This document shows positions 26,143-35,114 of a stretch of DNA of 64,000 bases, one piece after another (the stretch's first letter is position 1; each line of letters begins with the position of its first letter). Both the position numbers and the translations under genes were made by a program. The notes below the pieces were generated by a model. The model searched no databases, had not been told where the DNA came from, and saw only the letters and a program-made list of their open reading frames with translations. Source of the stretch: JAGPUQ01 sp036961295 (GTDB lineage: Bacteria; Pseudomonadota; Gammaproteobacteria; Pseudomonadales; Porticoccaceae); assembly GCA_036961295.1 (NCBI GenBank), contig JBALVX010000001.1:1853469-1917468 (forward strand). Direction: 5' to 3'.

Positions 26143-27633
26143 ATGCACAACAAAACTCTTACAGAACTCAGCAAGGGCCTACGCAGCGGCGAATTCTCCA
26201 GCGTAGAACTGACCCACCATTTCCTGAACCGCATCGACCAACTCGATGGGGTCTATAACAGCTTTATTACCGTCACTGCTGAACAAGCACTGGCGCAGGC
26301 TACAGCGGCAGATCAGCAACTCGCCAAAGGCAATACCTCCGCCCTCTGCGGTGTGCCCATGGCCCACAAAGATATTTTTTGCACCGAGGGCGTGCGCACC
26401 AGTTGTGGTTCGCGCATGCTCGACACCTTCGTGCCGCCCTACAATGCCACCGTCGTCGAGAATTTTGCCGCGGCTGGTGCCGTTGTCCTGGGGAAAACCA
26501 ATATGGACGAGTTCGCGATGGGCTCCTCCAACGAAACCAGTTACTACGGCCCGGTGAAGAACCCCTGGCAAACCCAGTGCGTACCCGGCGGCTCTTCCGG
26601 CGGTTCCGCCGCTGCAATTGCCGCGCGTCTCACCCCCGCCGCCACGGCCACCGATACCGGCGGTTCGATTCGACAACCGGCTGCGCTGTGTGGCATCACC
26701 GGACTAAAACCCACCTACGGGCGAGTGTCGCGCTGGGGCATGATCGCCTTCGCCTCCAGCCTCGACCAGGGCGGTCCGATGGCACGCAGCGCCGAGGATG
26801 TCGCGGTGCTGCTCAACACCATGGCCAGTTTTGACGACAAAGACTCCACCTGCCTGGAGCGTCCCGTACCCGATTACACGGCGACCTTGAACGGTAAGCT
26901 CGACGGCCTCACCATCGGCGTGCCAGAACAATACTTCGGCGACGGACTCAATCCCGCCGTCGAACAAGCAGTGCAAGACGCGTTGCGAGAATACGAAAAC
27001 CTGGGCGCGACGATTAAAGACATCAGCCTGCCCCACTCCAATTTATCGGTCCCGGCCTATTATGTAATCGCCCCCGCCGAGGCCTCCGCCAACCTGTCTC
27101 GCTTTGATGGCGTGCGCTACGGCCACCGCTGCGACAATCCCCAGGACCTGGAAGACCTCTACAAGCGCTCGCGGGCAGAAGGTTTTGGCGACGAAGTAAA
27201 ACGCCGCATTTTAGTCGGCGCTTATTGCCTGTCCGCCGGTTACTACGACGCCTATTACAAAAAAGCACTGCAGGTGCGCCGCCTGATCCAGCAAGATTTT
27301 GTCGCCGCTTTTGAGCAGGTTGATATTATCATGGGCCCCACCTGCCCGAACCCGGCGTTTGAATTCGGCTCCAAAGGTAGCGATCCGGTAGCCATGTACC
27401 TGGAAGACATTTACACCATTGCCACCAACCTGGCCGGACTGCCGGGCATGTCTATCCCCTGCGGTTTAGTGGACGACAAACCCGTGGGGCTGCAATTGAT
27501 CGGTAACTATTTCGACGAGGCGCGCATGTTGAATATTGCCCACCGCTTCCAGCAGCACACCGACTGGCATCAATTGACGCCACCTGATCTCGAAGGTGAA
27601 AGTATTGACGGTGCAAACGGAGAATCAGCATGA
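26143..27633 (+). CDS. gatA: Asp-tRNA(Asn)/Glu-tRNA(Gln) amidotransferase subunit A
   Basis: GatA is the amidase that releases ammonia from glutamine for tRNA amidation. The Ser-cisSer-Lys triad is visible: K76 (VPMAHKDIF), the serine of GGSSGGSAAA near 151, and S175 (DTGGSIRQPA). The length of 496 residues is normal. Its stop overlaps the gatB start by four bases, so the two are translationally coupled. Confidence 0.96.
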   Translation: MHNKTLTELSKGLRSGEFSSVELTHHFLNRIDQLDGVYNSFITVTAEQALAQATAADQQLAKGNTSALCGVPMAHKDIFCTEGVRTSCGSRMLDTFVPPYNATVVENFAAAGAVVLGKTNMDEFAMGSSNETSYYGPVKNPWQTQCVPGGSSGGSAAAIAARLTPAATATDTGGSIRQPAALCGITGLKPTYGRVSRWGMIAFASSLDQGGPMARSAEDVAVLLNTMASFDDKDSTCLERPVPDYTATLNGKLDGLTIGVPEQYFGDGLNPAVEQAVQDALREYENLGATIKDISLPHSNLSVPAYYVIAPAEASANLSRFDGVRYGHRCDNPQDLEDLYKRSRAEGFGDEVKRRILVGAYCLSAGYYDAYYKKALQVRRLIQQDFVAAFEQVDIIMGPTCPNPAFEFGSKGSDPVAMYLEDIYTIATNLAGLPGMSIPCGLVDDKPVGLQLIGNYFDEARMLNIAHRFQQHTDWHQLTPPDLEGESIDGANGESA

Positions 27634-29087
27634 GCTGGGAAACCGTAATCGGCCTCGAAATCCACGTGCAACTGGCGACCAAAACTAAAATTTTCTCCGG
27701 CGCGAGCACCGCCTTTGGCGCCGCACCGAATACTCAGGCCTGCGCCATCGACCTGGCCATGCCCGGCACGCTACCGGTACTCAATAAAAAAGCCGTGGAC
27801 ATGGCTATTTTATTCGGCCTGGCCATCGACGCCGAGATCAACCCGGTGTCGACCTTTGATCGCAAAAATTACTTTTACCCGGATTTGCCCAAAGGCTATC
27901 AAACCACCCAACTAGATAAACCCATTGTTGGCCCCGGCAGTGTCGAAATCACTCTGGCCGACGGCAGCCATAAAAATATTCGCATCCACCACGCCCACCT
28001 CGAAGAAGATGCGGGCAAGTCTTTGCACGAAGACTTTGATGGTATGTCCGGTATTGATCTAAACCGGGCGGGAACACCGCTAATTGAAATTGTCACCGAA
28101 CCGGATATCAGCAACGCCGAAGAAGCACTGGCTTTTGCCAAAAAATTGCACGGCCTGGTGACGTCTATCGGTATTTGCGATGGCAAAATGTCTCAGGGTT
28201 CCCTGCGTTTTGATGTCAACGTGTCGGTGCGCCGACCCGGTGAAGCTCTCGGTACTCGCACCGAAACCAAAAACCTCAACTCTTTCCGCTTTATGGAAAA
28301 AGCCATCGCCAAGGAAGTCGCCCGTCAAATTGATGTGCTCGAAGACGGCGGTACCATCCGACAGGAAACCCGCCTTTACGACGGCGATACCGACAGCGCT
28401 CGCCCCATGCGCAGCAAAGAGGAAGCCAACGACTACCGCTACTTCCCCTGCCCCGACTTATTGCCGGTGGTGATTGAGCAAAGCCATATCGAAGCACTGC
28501 GCGCCAGCCTGCCGGAATTGCCCGAAGCCCGCAAAAAACGCTACATGGCCGACTATTCACTGTCGGATTACGACGCCGGTATACTCAGCGACGACGCGGC
28601 CATGGCCCACTACTTTGAAGCCTCCGCAGAGGTCGCCGACGACGCCAAACTCGCCGCCAACTGGATCATGGGTGAGCTTTCTGCACAGTTAAATAGTAGT
28701 GAAACAGAAATCAACGACAGCCCGGTCAGCGCCGAACAACTGGGTGGCTTGATTGTGCGGATTAAAGACGGCAGTATTTCTAACAAAATGGCCAGGACGG
28801 TTTTTGAAGCGCTCTGGAATAGCCCTGCGGATAAATCCAGCGCCGACGACGTCATTGCACAACTCGGTCTCAAACAAGTATCCGACAGCGGTGCTATCGA
28901 GGCCCTGGTCAATGAAGTGATCGCCAACAGTGCGCAGCAGGTGGCTAATTACGCCAAAGCCGACGCCAGCAAGCGGCCCAAAATGCTCGGCTACTTTGTT
29001 GGCCAAATCATGAAGGCCTCGAAAGGCCAGGCCAACCCGCAACAAGTGAATGAAGTGCTACTGAAAAAGCTGGACGCATTGATCTAA
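27630..29087 (+). CDS. gatB: Asp-tRNA(Asn)/Glu-tRNA(Gln) amidotransferase subunit B
   Basis: GatB binds the misacylated tRNA, phosphorylates the acyl group and passes ammonia to it. The N-terminal catalytic cradle starts with VIGLEIHVQLATKTKIFSG, and a C-terminal YqeY-like helical domain follows (about residues 340-485). The length of 485 residues is normal. Its stop codon sits in the first copy of a 14-bp tandem duplication that fills the downstream spacer. Confidence 0.96.
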   Translation: MSWETVIGLEIHVQLATKTKIFSGASTAFGAAPNTQACAIDLAMPGTLPVLNKKAVDMAILFGLAIDAEINPVSTFDRKNYFYPDLPKGYQTTQLDKPIVGPGSVEITLADGSHKNIRIHHAHLEEDAGKSLHEDFDGMSGIDLNRAGTPLIEIVTEPDISNAEEALAFAKKLHGLVTSIGICDGKMSQGSLRFDVNVSVRRPGEALGTRTETKNLNSFRFMEKAIAKEVARQIDVLEDGGTIRQETRLYDGDTDSARPMRSKEEANDYRYFPCPDLLPVVIEQSHIEALRASLPELPEARKKRYMADYSLSDYDAGILSDDAAMAHYFEASAEVADDAKLAANWIMGELSAQLNSSETEINDSPVSAEQLGGLIVRIKDGSISNKMARTVFEALWNSPADKSSADDVIAQLGLKQVSDSGAIEALVNEVIANSAQQVANYAKADASKRPKMLGYFVGQIMKASKGQANPQQVNEVLLKKLDALI

Positions 29088-29116
29088 ATACATAGATCTA
29101 GAAACATAGATATAGG
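29081..29116. repeat. 14-bp tandem repeat spanning the gatB stop
   Basis: Units GATCTAAATACATA and GATCTAGAAACATA are contiguous and followed by a partial third copy. The first unit contains the gatB TAA stop, so the duplication starts inside the end of the gene. Confidence 0.8.
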
Positions 29117-29123
29117 TTTTGTT

Positions 29124-29483
29124 ATGACATCAGCGGTATTGAAACCAACTGTATTAAAACCAGCGATCTTAAAACCAGCGACTTTAAAAAAAGACAAGCA
29201 AAAAATTCTCGGCGAAGTTTTTGACGATGCACGCATAAAAACCTTTCTCGATTTAGATGCGCAGGAGGGCGTGGATGCGGATTTTCACGTGCTCGAAAAA
29301 GCCTATCGCGGAATGGAGGTAGAGAACTTCGCCACGTTTCTCGGGTTTTTTATCGCTGCCGGACGCAATTTAAATGCGACCAACCCGCAGGGACAAACCA
29401 TGCTCGATATCCTCTCCACACAGGCACCAGCGGAAGCCTACCTCACCGCGCTACAACAGCGTCTAAATCAACTAAACTCGTAA
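29124..29483 (+). CDS. PA4642-family conserved protein
   Basis: This 119-residue cytoplasmic protein contains the core KDKQKILGEVFDDARIKTFL and the GQTMLDIL segment characteristic of the PA4642 family, known by sequence only. The family core normally begins near the KDKQK motif. Here it is preceded by an extra leader of LKPxx pentapeptides made by 15-bp tandem repeats. It follows gatB by 36 bp, a frequent arrangement in pseudomonads and relatives. Confidence 0.85.
   Translation: MTSAVLKPTVLKPAILKPATLKKDKQKILGEVFDDARIKTFLDLDAQEGVDADFHVLEKAYRGMEVENFATFLGFFIAAGRNLNATNPQGQTMLDILSTQAPAEAYLTALQQRLNQLNS
29136..29195 (+). repeat. 15-bp tandem repeat x4 coding for LKPxx pentapeptides
   Basis: Four 15-bp units, of the type GTATTAAAACCAGCG, encode VLKPT-VLKPA-ILKPA-TLKKD at the start of the PA4642-family protein. 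The frame is kept. Confidence 0.85.
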
Positions 29484-29517
29484 ACTTAAACCCGTAAAAA
29501 CTGAACTCGTAAAAAAA
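29471..29517. repeat. imperfect 15-17 bp tandem repeat across the PA4642-family stop
   Basis: Three ACTCGTAAA/ACCCGTAAA-type units straddle the TAA stop at 29481-29483 and run into the sulP leader. Confidence 0.65.
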
Positions 29518-29535
29518 GGCATAACGAATTTACCC

Positions 29536-31176
29536 ATGCGCACCACTCAGTACATTAAAGGCGATATTTTTGGCGGCTTAACCGCGGCTATCGTCGCACT
29601 GCCCCTGGCTTTGGCATTTGGCATCTCCTCCGGGGCCGGGGCAGTCGCCGGGCTCTACGGTGCCATCTTCACCGGGTTTTTTGCCGCCATATTTGGCGGC
29701 ACTTCAACACAAATTACCGGCCCCACCGGGCCGATGACCGTGGTCATGGCTCTCGTGGTCACACACTTCTCCGGCAATTTGGCGCTGGCATTTTCTACGG
29801 TGATCCTCGCCGGTGGTTTCCAGATACTATTTGGCCTGGCCGGCATTGGCCGCTTTATCAAACTGGTGCCCCACCCGGTGGTATCCGGGTTTATGAGCGG
29901 TATCGGCGGCATTATTATCATTCTTCAAATCGCGCCGCTGCTAGGCCATAGCGCGCCTAATGGCGATATATTGACAAAGCTCACCGCGCTGCCAGAAATA
30001 CTGGGTGAAGCAAACACCCACGCACTGGGCCTTAGCGCCATCACCTTACTGATTATGTTTGCCACTCCAAAGCGTCTCGCCGTGCTGCTGCCACCCCCAC
30101 TTATTGCAGCTCTTGTTGGCACACTGGCAGGGGTATTTTATTTTTCCGCCGCACCGACCATCGGCGAAATTCCGTCGGGCTTCCCCACGCTGACCATTCC
30201 CGACGTCGCACTAGCCGATATTCCTTTTATCATCAAGTTCGCCATTATTCTGGCTTTTCTCGGTGCCATCGATTCACTACTGACTTCGCTAGTTGCCGAT
30301 AGCATGACTCGCACGCACCACGACTCCAATCGAGAATTGATCGGTCAGGGCATTGGCAATGTGGTCGCTGGCCTGTTTGGTGGCATCGCGGGAGCGGGTG
30401 CGACCATGCGCACACTGACCAACATTCGCGCCGGTGGCACCACTCGTTTGGCGGGAATATTACACTCGGTAATACTGCTGTTACTGGTACTCGGCTTTAG
30501 TAGCGCAGCGAGCCAAATACCACTGGCAGTACTCGGCGGTATTTTAATTAAAGTTGGCGTCGATATTATTGACTGGAACTATATTAAACGTATGCACCGC
30601 GCTCCACTTGCAGGCGTGGTCATTATGCTAACCACTCTGCTGATCACCATTTTTGTTGATCTTATTGTCGCGGTTGCGGTCGGCATCGTTATGGCGTCTC
30701 TGCTTTTTGTCTCGCGCATGGCCGACGCCCAGTTAAAAAGTGCCCAACTCTCTTCCAGTTCCAACGGCGTTCCCAACCTGTCACCAGAGGAAGCGGAAAT
30801 ACTCGATAGAGCCGAGGGCAAAATCGTACTATTTCATATGGAGGGGCCGCTCAGTTTCGGTTCCGCCCACGACATAACGAAATTGTTACTGACCACAGGC
30901 GAAAAAGAAGTCCTGGTGATCGACTTATCAAATGTGCCGTTTATTGACGGCAGCGCCTCCTTCGCCCTGGATGAAACCATCCGCAGCCTCCACGAACAAG
31001 ATGACCTGGTCATTGTGTTTGGCGCGCGTCCCAATGTGGTTGAAACCTTACACTCAACCGGCACTCTGGATCGCCTGGACTTTCATCGCGTGCTCGACAA
31101 CCGGTTCGAGGCTCTCACCAAAGCGGTCACGCTACTGACCGAACACGAGCGTCAAGACCGCGAACTTAAAACCTAA
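29536..31176 (+). CDS. SulP-family inorganic anion transporter with STAS domain
   Basis: This is a 546-residue inner-membrane protein with the SulP fold: about 12-14 helices, an early GLTAAIVALPLALAFGISSG motif and a GITGPTGPM-like TQITGPTGPMTVVMA segment (about residues 56-70). A C-terminal cytoplasmic STAS domain follows (about residues 425-540, VIDLSNVPFIDGSA). Members carry sulfate, bicarbonate, chloride or other anions. The compact size and the nearby beta-carbonic anhydrase gene favour bicarbonate, but a CysZ sulfate gene is also close, so the substrate stays open. Confidence 0.9.
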   Translation: MRTTQYIKGDIFGGLTAAIVALPLALAFGISSGAGAVAGLYGAIFTGFFAAIFGGTSTQITGPTGPMTVVMALVVTHFSGNLALAFSTVILAGGFQILFGLAGIGRFIKLVPHPVVSGFMSGIGGIIIILQIAPLLGHSAPNGDILTKLTALPEILGEANTHALGLSAITLLIMFATPKRLAVLLPPPLIAALVGTLAGVFYFSAAPTIGEIPSGFPTLTIPDVALADIPFIIKFAIILAFLGAIDSLLTSLVADSMTRTHHDSNRELIGQGIGNVVAGLFGGIAGAGATMRTLTNIRAGGTTRLAGILHSVILLLLVLGFSSAASQIPLAVLGGILIKVGVDIIDWNYIKRMHRAPLAGVVIMLTTLLITIFVDLIVAVAVGIVMASLLFVSRMADAQLKSAQLSSSSNGVPNLSPEEAEILDRAEGKIVLFHMEGPLSFGSAHDITKLLLTTGEKEVLVIDLSNVPFIDGSASFALDETIRSLHEQDDLVIVFGARPNVVETLHSTGTLDRLDFHRVLDNRFEALTKAVTLLTEHERQDRELKT

Positions 31177-31250
31177 AATTCATTTCTGACCTCAGTCCTA
31201 TGGTTAAACCTTCTATAGCCAAATCCGTTTCATTAAAAGAGAGAATCATC

Positions 31251-33371
31251 ATGACCGCTACCCTTTCCGACACTGTTAGCTTTACCAAGCAAGGTGCTAT
31301 TGGCTTAATTAAAATCAATAACCCACCGGTTAATGCGCTGGGGCAATCCGTACGCGCCGGGCTTAAGGCCGCCGTCGAGGCGGGACTCGCAGACGACTCC
31401 GTTAAAGCCATGGTGTTGATCTGTGAAGGTCGCACCTTTATTGCCGGTGCGGACATTAAAGAATTCGCCAAAGGCATGGGCGAACCGGGTTTGGTACCGG
31501 TAATCAGCGATATGGAAACTGCCAGTAAACCCATTGTCGCGGCAATTCACGGCACCGCACTGGGCGGTGGTCTTGAAGTCGCATTGGGTTGCCACTATCG
31601 CATTGCCGTACCCACGGCCAGAGTCGGCTTGCCCGAAGTACACCTGGGTTTGTTGCCGGGTGCGGGTGGCACTCAGCGCTTGCCTCGCTTAGTTGGCGCT
31701 CAAGCCGCCCTGGATTTAATCGTCAAGGGTAATCATATCGCCGCTAAAGATGCCTTAAAGCTCGGCATTATCGATGCCATTGTTGACGTCAGTATTGACG
31801 GTAGTGTTGAAAGCGATCTGGAAACAGCAGCCATTGCCTACGCAGAAAAATTACTGGCGGACGGCACTGGCCCCCGCGCCATTCGCGACATTACTCCAGA
31901 AGCCGCTGGCCCCGAAGTATTCGATAACTACGAGCAGAGCATCGCCCGCAAGCAACGCGGCTTTCTCGCGCCCTTTCATATTATTAAATCCATTCGCGCC
32001 GCCTTTGAGCTGCCCTTCGATGAAGGCATGGCTCGGGAGAGCGAATTGTTTATGGAGCTAATGACCTCCTCGGAATCCGCTGCCCAGCGCCATATCTTTT
32101 TCGCCGAGCGCGAAGTCGCCAAAGTGCCAGGCCTGGCAAAGGACACACCCAAACGCGACATTAAAACTGCAGCAGTAATCGGCGCGGGCACCATGGGTGG
32201 CGGCATTGCGATGAACTTTGCCAATGCCGGTATTCCCGTCAAATTACTGGAAATGAAACAGGAGTATCTCGATAAAGGTATCGCCCTGATTCGCAGTAAT
32301 TACGAAAATACCGCGAGGAAGGGTCGTATCTCGCTGGACGCGGTGGAACAGCGCATGGCGCTCATTGAGCCCACGATTGCCTACAGCGACATCGCCGATG
32401 TGGATATTGTGATCGAAGCAGTATTCGAAAATATGGACGTTAAAAAAGACGTGTTTAAAACTCTGGACGCGACCTGTAAGCAAGGTGCGATTCTCGCCAC
32501 CAACACTTCAACACTGGATGTGGACGAAATCGCCAGCGTCACTCAGCGTCCTCAAGACGTCATCGGCATGCATTTTTTTAGTCCCGCTAATGTGATGCGC
32601 TTGCTGGAAAATGTACGCGGCGAGCATACCGCCGACGATGTCATTGCTACGGTAATGAGCCTGTCCAGACGCATCGGAAAAATCGGAGCCCTGGTCGGCG
32701 TTTGCGACGGCTTTGTCGGCAACCGCATGTTGCACCAACGCACCCGGGAATCCGCGTTTCTAGTAGAAGAAGGCGCCACCCCGGAGCAAATCGATAAAGT
32801 ACTTTTCGATTTTGGTTTCCCCATGGGACCATTCACCATGGCGGATATGGCCGGGCTGGACGTAGGTTACAAAGTTCGGGAAGAGCGACGCAAAGCCGGT
32901 AAGATTGAAAAGCGCGACTCGGTCTGGATCGACAAGGTTGTCGAACTCGGCCGTTACGGACAAAAAACCCAGGCCGGGATTTATAAGTACGAAGATGGCC
33001 GCACCCCCATACCCGATCCGGAAATTGCTGCCTTAATTGCCCAGTGCGCTAAACATGCGGGTATTGAACAAAGAGAAATCTCCGACCAGGAAATCCTCGA
33101 GCGCTGCCTCTATCCAATGATTAATGAAGGTGCAAAAATTCTCGAAGAAGGCATTGCTGCCCGACCGTTGGACATCGACATTATCTGGATTAACGGTTAC
33201 GGCTTCCCCGGCTATAAAGGCGGGCCGATGTTCTGGGCAGACCAAATTGGCTTAAAAACTATTTGCGATGCTTACCAAAAATATGCCGAGCAGTTTGGCG
33301 AGCATTACTGGACGCCCTCCCCTCTGCTGGAAAAATTAGCGAAGGAAGGAAAGGGCTTTTACAGCCAATGA
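31251..33371 (+). CDS. bifunctional enoyl-CoA hydratase / 3-hydroxyacyl-CoA dehydrogenase
   Basis: This enzyme carries two consecutive steps of fatty acid beta-oxidation in one chain of about 706 residues. The N-terminal crotonase domain has the oxyanion-hole and glutamate motifs (GGGLEVALGCHYRIA and LPEVHLGLLPGAGGTQ). The NAD-binding Rossmann motif VIGAGTMGGGIAMNFANAG follows, near residue 300, then the catalytic histidine region GMHFFSPANVMRLLE and two C-terminal helical domains. I place the start at ATG 31251, which has AAGAGAGA upstream; the frame is open 17 codons earlier. No fadA-type thiolase is adjacent, and the architecture is that of peroxisomal-type bifunctional proteins rather than classic FadB. 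Confidence 0.92.
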   Translation: MTATLSDTVSFTKQGAIGLIKINNPPVNALGQSVRAGLKAAVEAGLADDSVKAMVLICEGRTFIAGADIKEFAKGMGEPGLVPVISDMETASKPIVAAIHGTALGGGLEVALGCHYRIAVPTARVGLPEVHLGLLPGAGGTQRLPRLVGAQAALDLIVKGNHIAAKDALKLGIIDAIVDVSIDGSVESDLETAAIAYAEKLLADGTGPRAIRDITPEAAGPEVFDNYEQSIARKQRGFLAPFHIIKSIRAAFELPFDEGMARESELFMELMTSSESAAQRHIFFAEREVAKVPGLAKDTPKRDIKTAAVIGAGTMGGGIAMNFANAGIPVKLLEMKQEYLDKGIALIRSNYENTARKGRISLDAVEQRMALIEPTIAYSDIADVDIVIEAVFENMDVKKDVFKTLDATCKQGAILATNTSTLDVDEIASVTQRPQDVIGMHFFSPANVMRLLENVRGEHTADDVIATVMSLSRRIGKIGALVGVCDGFVGNRMLHQRTRESAFLVEEGATPEQIDKVLFDFGFPMGPFTMADMAGLDVGYKVREERRKAGKIEKRDSVWIDKVVELGRYGQKTQAGIYKYEDGRTPIPDPEIAALIAQCAKHAGIEQREISDQEILERCLYPMINEGAKILEEGIAARPLDIDIIWINGYGFPGYKGGPMFWADQIGLKTICDAYQKYAEQFGEHYWTPSPLLEKLAKEGKGFYSQ

Positions 33372-33433
33372 TGCCAGCCGTGTAAACGGCGTAAGATAGC
33401 AATAGTAATAAAAATAGAAATAAATGCTCGCGG

Positions 33434-33480
33434 GGCAGGTTGTTGCAGGAAATTGCGCTGCGACCTGCCTCAAGGCTTTT
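33434..33480 (+). terminator. possible terminator after the beta-oxidation gene
   Basis: A GGCAGGT...ACCTGCC inverted repeat with an imperfect inner stem is followed by a short T run, in the convergent spacer between the beta-oxidation gene and the carbonic anhydrase gene. Confidence 0.4.
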
Positions 33481-33533
33481 TCCTTGCGGTAAAACCTAAT
33501 CCGATCTATTTATACTTCCTTCCAGGTCTCGTC

Positions 33534-34151
33534 CTATACCTCATCGAGGAATTTGACCTCGCCGGTTTGCAAAGAGTACTCGGCCCCCACAATGCTTAAT
33601 TCACCTTTTTGAATTAATTGTTCAAGCTTTTCTGAGCCGTGTCGAAGGTGGTTGGTGGCGGCGAATATATTGGCACGAATGGATGCATCGAGTAACTGAT
33701 CCGGCTTATTTCGAAGCTCTGTCATAAACAGGGGTTCCACCGTCCCTCGAATGCGATTTACGATGGACAATACGTTTGATGAATGAGTTTCCGAGGGGTG
33801 CTCAAGGTCGTCGAGAGTAGCCTTAACAGCGCCACACAGGGAGTGGCCTAGCACCACCACCAAAGGCGTTTCAAACTGATCCGCGGCAAACTCGACACTG
33901 CCAATCTGCGACGGGGCCACAATGTTTCCCGCCACCCGTATGACGAAAAGATCACCAAGGCCCTGATCAAACACAATTTCTGCCGGCACACGAGAGTCGG
34001 AACAACCAAGAATCGTGGCGAAGGGCGCCTGATCCTCAACACACTCCTCTCTCTGAAATTGCCTGGCCGACGCATTCGTACCCTGTACACCAGCGACAAA
34101 CCGTTTATTGCCTTCTTTCAATCTTTGCAGTGCTTCGCTGGCGCTTATCAT
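33534..34151 (-). CDS. beta-class carbonic anhydrase
   Basis: This 205-residue enzyme interconverts CO2 and bicarbonate. Zinc ligands are C50 (in GCSDSR), H103 and C106 (in LGHSLCGA), and the Asp-Arg dyad is D52-R54, all intact. It has no signal peptide, so it is cytoplasmic. It is convergent with the beta-oxidation gene and divergent from cysZ. The SulP transporter gene lies 2.4 kb away, and the pair could cooperate in inorganic-carbon uptake. Confidence 0.94.
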   Translation of the reverse strand: MISASEALQRLKEGNKRFVAGVQGTNASARQFQREECVEDQAPFATILGCSDSRVPAEIVFDQGLGDLFVIRVAGNIVAPSQIGSVEFAADQFETPLVVVLGHSLCGAVKATLDDLEHPSETHSSNVLSIVNRIRGTVEPLFMTELRNKPDQLLDASIRANIFAATNHLRHGSEKLEQLIQKGELSIVGAEYSLQTGEVKFLDEV

Positions 34152-34363
34152 AGCTCTCTCGTTAAAGGGTGAACCCCGATCTCGGGCGGTTATATTTGAT
34201 GAATTTTGACAGGCCTTAAGTGTAAACTATTCTCGTTTATTTCCCCAAGTTCGACTCAATCTTTTAAGCCAACGGCATCCTCTAAGCGACTATACATTCT
34301 AAGCTACAATGGGTCTCCCTTACTTAATCAACATTCGCAAACTGGACTATTCAGAAATACATC

Positions 34364-35113
34364 ATGGCATTTAATTATTTTTTTGAAGGGTTTCGACTTA
34401 TCGCTCGACCCGGCATACGCCGTTATGTGTTGTTACCACTGCTGCTCAACGTGCTGCTATTTATTGTCCTCACCACCTTTGCTATTCAGCAGTTTGGTCA
34501 AGGCATGGACTGGATTATGGGGTTTTTACCTCAGTGGCTAGCGTTTTTAGCCTGGCTGATCTGGTCAGTGTTTGGCCTGCTGTTACTCCTGGTGTACGGC
34601 TATACGTTTACTATTTTGGGCAATCTGCTCGCCTCACCTTTTTTTGGTATTTTGTCTGAACGGGTACAGCAGCATTTACTGAGCACACCTGAACCGCAAA
34701 CCCTATCCTGGCGCGACTATGGACCGATTATTCGCCACGCGCTGGGGCGAGAATTGCGTAAGCTATGGTATTTTTTACCGCGCTTGCTGGGCGTACTTAT
34801 TCTCTGCGCGATTCTTTCTTTTATACCGCTAGTTAATTTGATCACGCCAGTCATTGGTTTTTATTGGGGCGCGTGGAATTTGTATTTACAGTATCTGGAT
34901 TATCCGACGGATAACAATAAGATTAGTTTCGACGCGCTGCTAATCGACAGCCGAAGCCGGCTAAAATCCGCAGTAAGTTTTGGGGGACTGGTGTTACTGG
35001 GATCATCCATTCCGCTGCTTAACCTGCTGGTAATGCCCGCAGCAGTGGCGGGTGCTACGTCTTTGTGGGTCGCCAACGAGCAAGCAAGCCCGTCAAGTAC
35101 CCAGCCACACTAA
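34364..35113 (+). CDS. cysZ: CysZ-type sulfate permease
   Basis: This 249-residue membrane protein matches CysZ (EI24 family) by its N terminus FEGFRLIARPGIRRYVLLPLLLN and four hydrophobic segments. In Escherichia coli CysZ imports sulfate for cysteine synthesis. The ATG is the first in frame. The gene ends one base before the stop of the convergent rhlB gene, which leaves no room for a dedicated terminator. Confidence 0.9.
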   Translation: MAFNYFFEGFRLIARPGIRRYVLLPLLLNVLLFIVLTTFAIQQFGQGMDWIMGFLPQWLAFLAWLIWSVFGLLLLLVYGYTFTILGNLLASPFFGILSERVQQHLLSTPEPQTLSWRDYGPIIRHALGRELRKLWYFLPRLLGVLILCAILSFIPLVNLITPVIGFYWGAWNLYLQYLDYPTDNNKISFDALLIDSRSRLKSAVSFGGLVLLGSSIPLLNLLVMPAAVAGATSLWVANEQASPSSTQPH

Positions 35114-35114
35114 A

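Noticed and set aside
26179..26676. 165-residue Gly-rich minus-strand frame
   Set aside because: It is antisense to gatA and low in complexity, as expected from the reverse of a Gly/Ala-rich gene.
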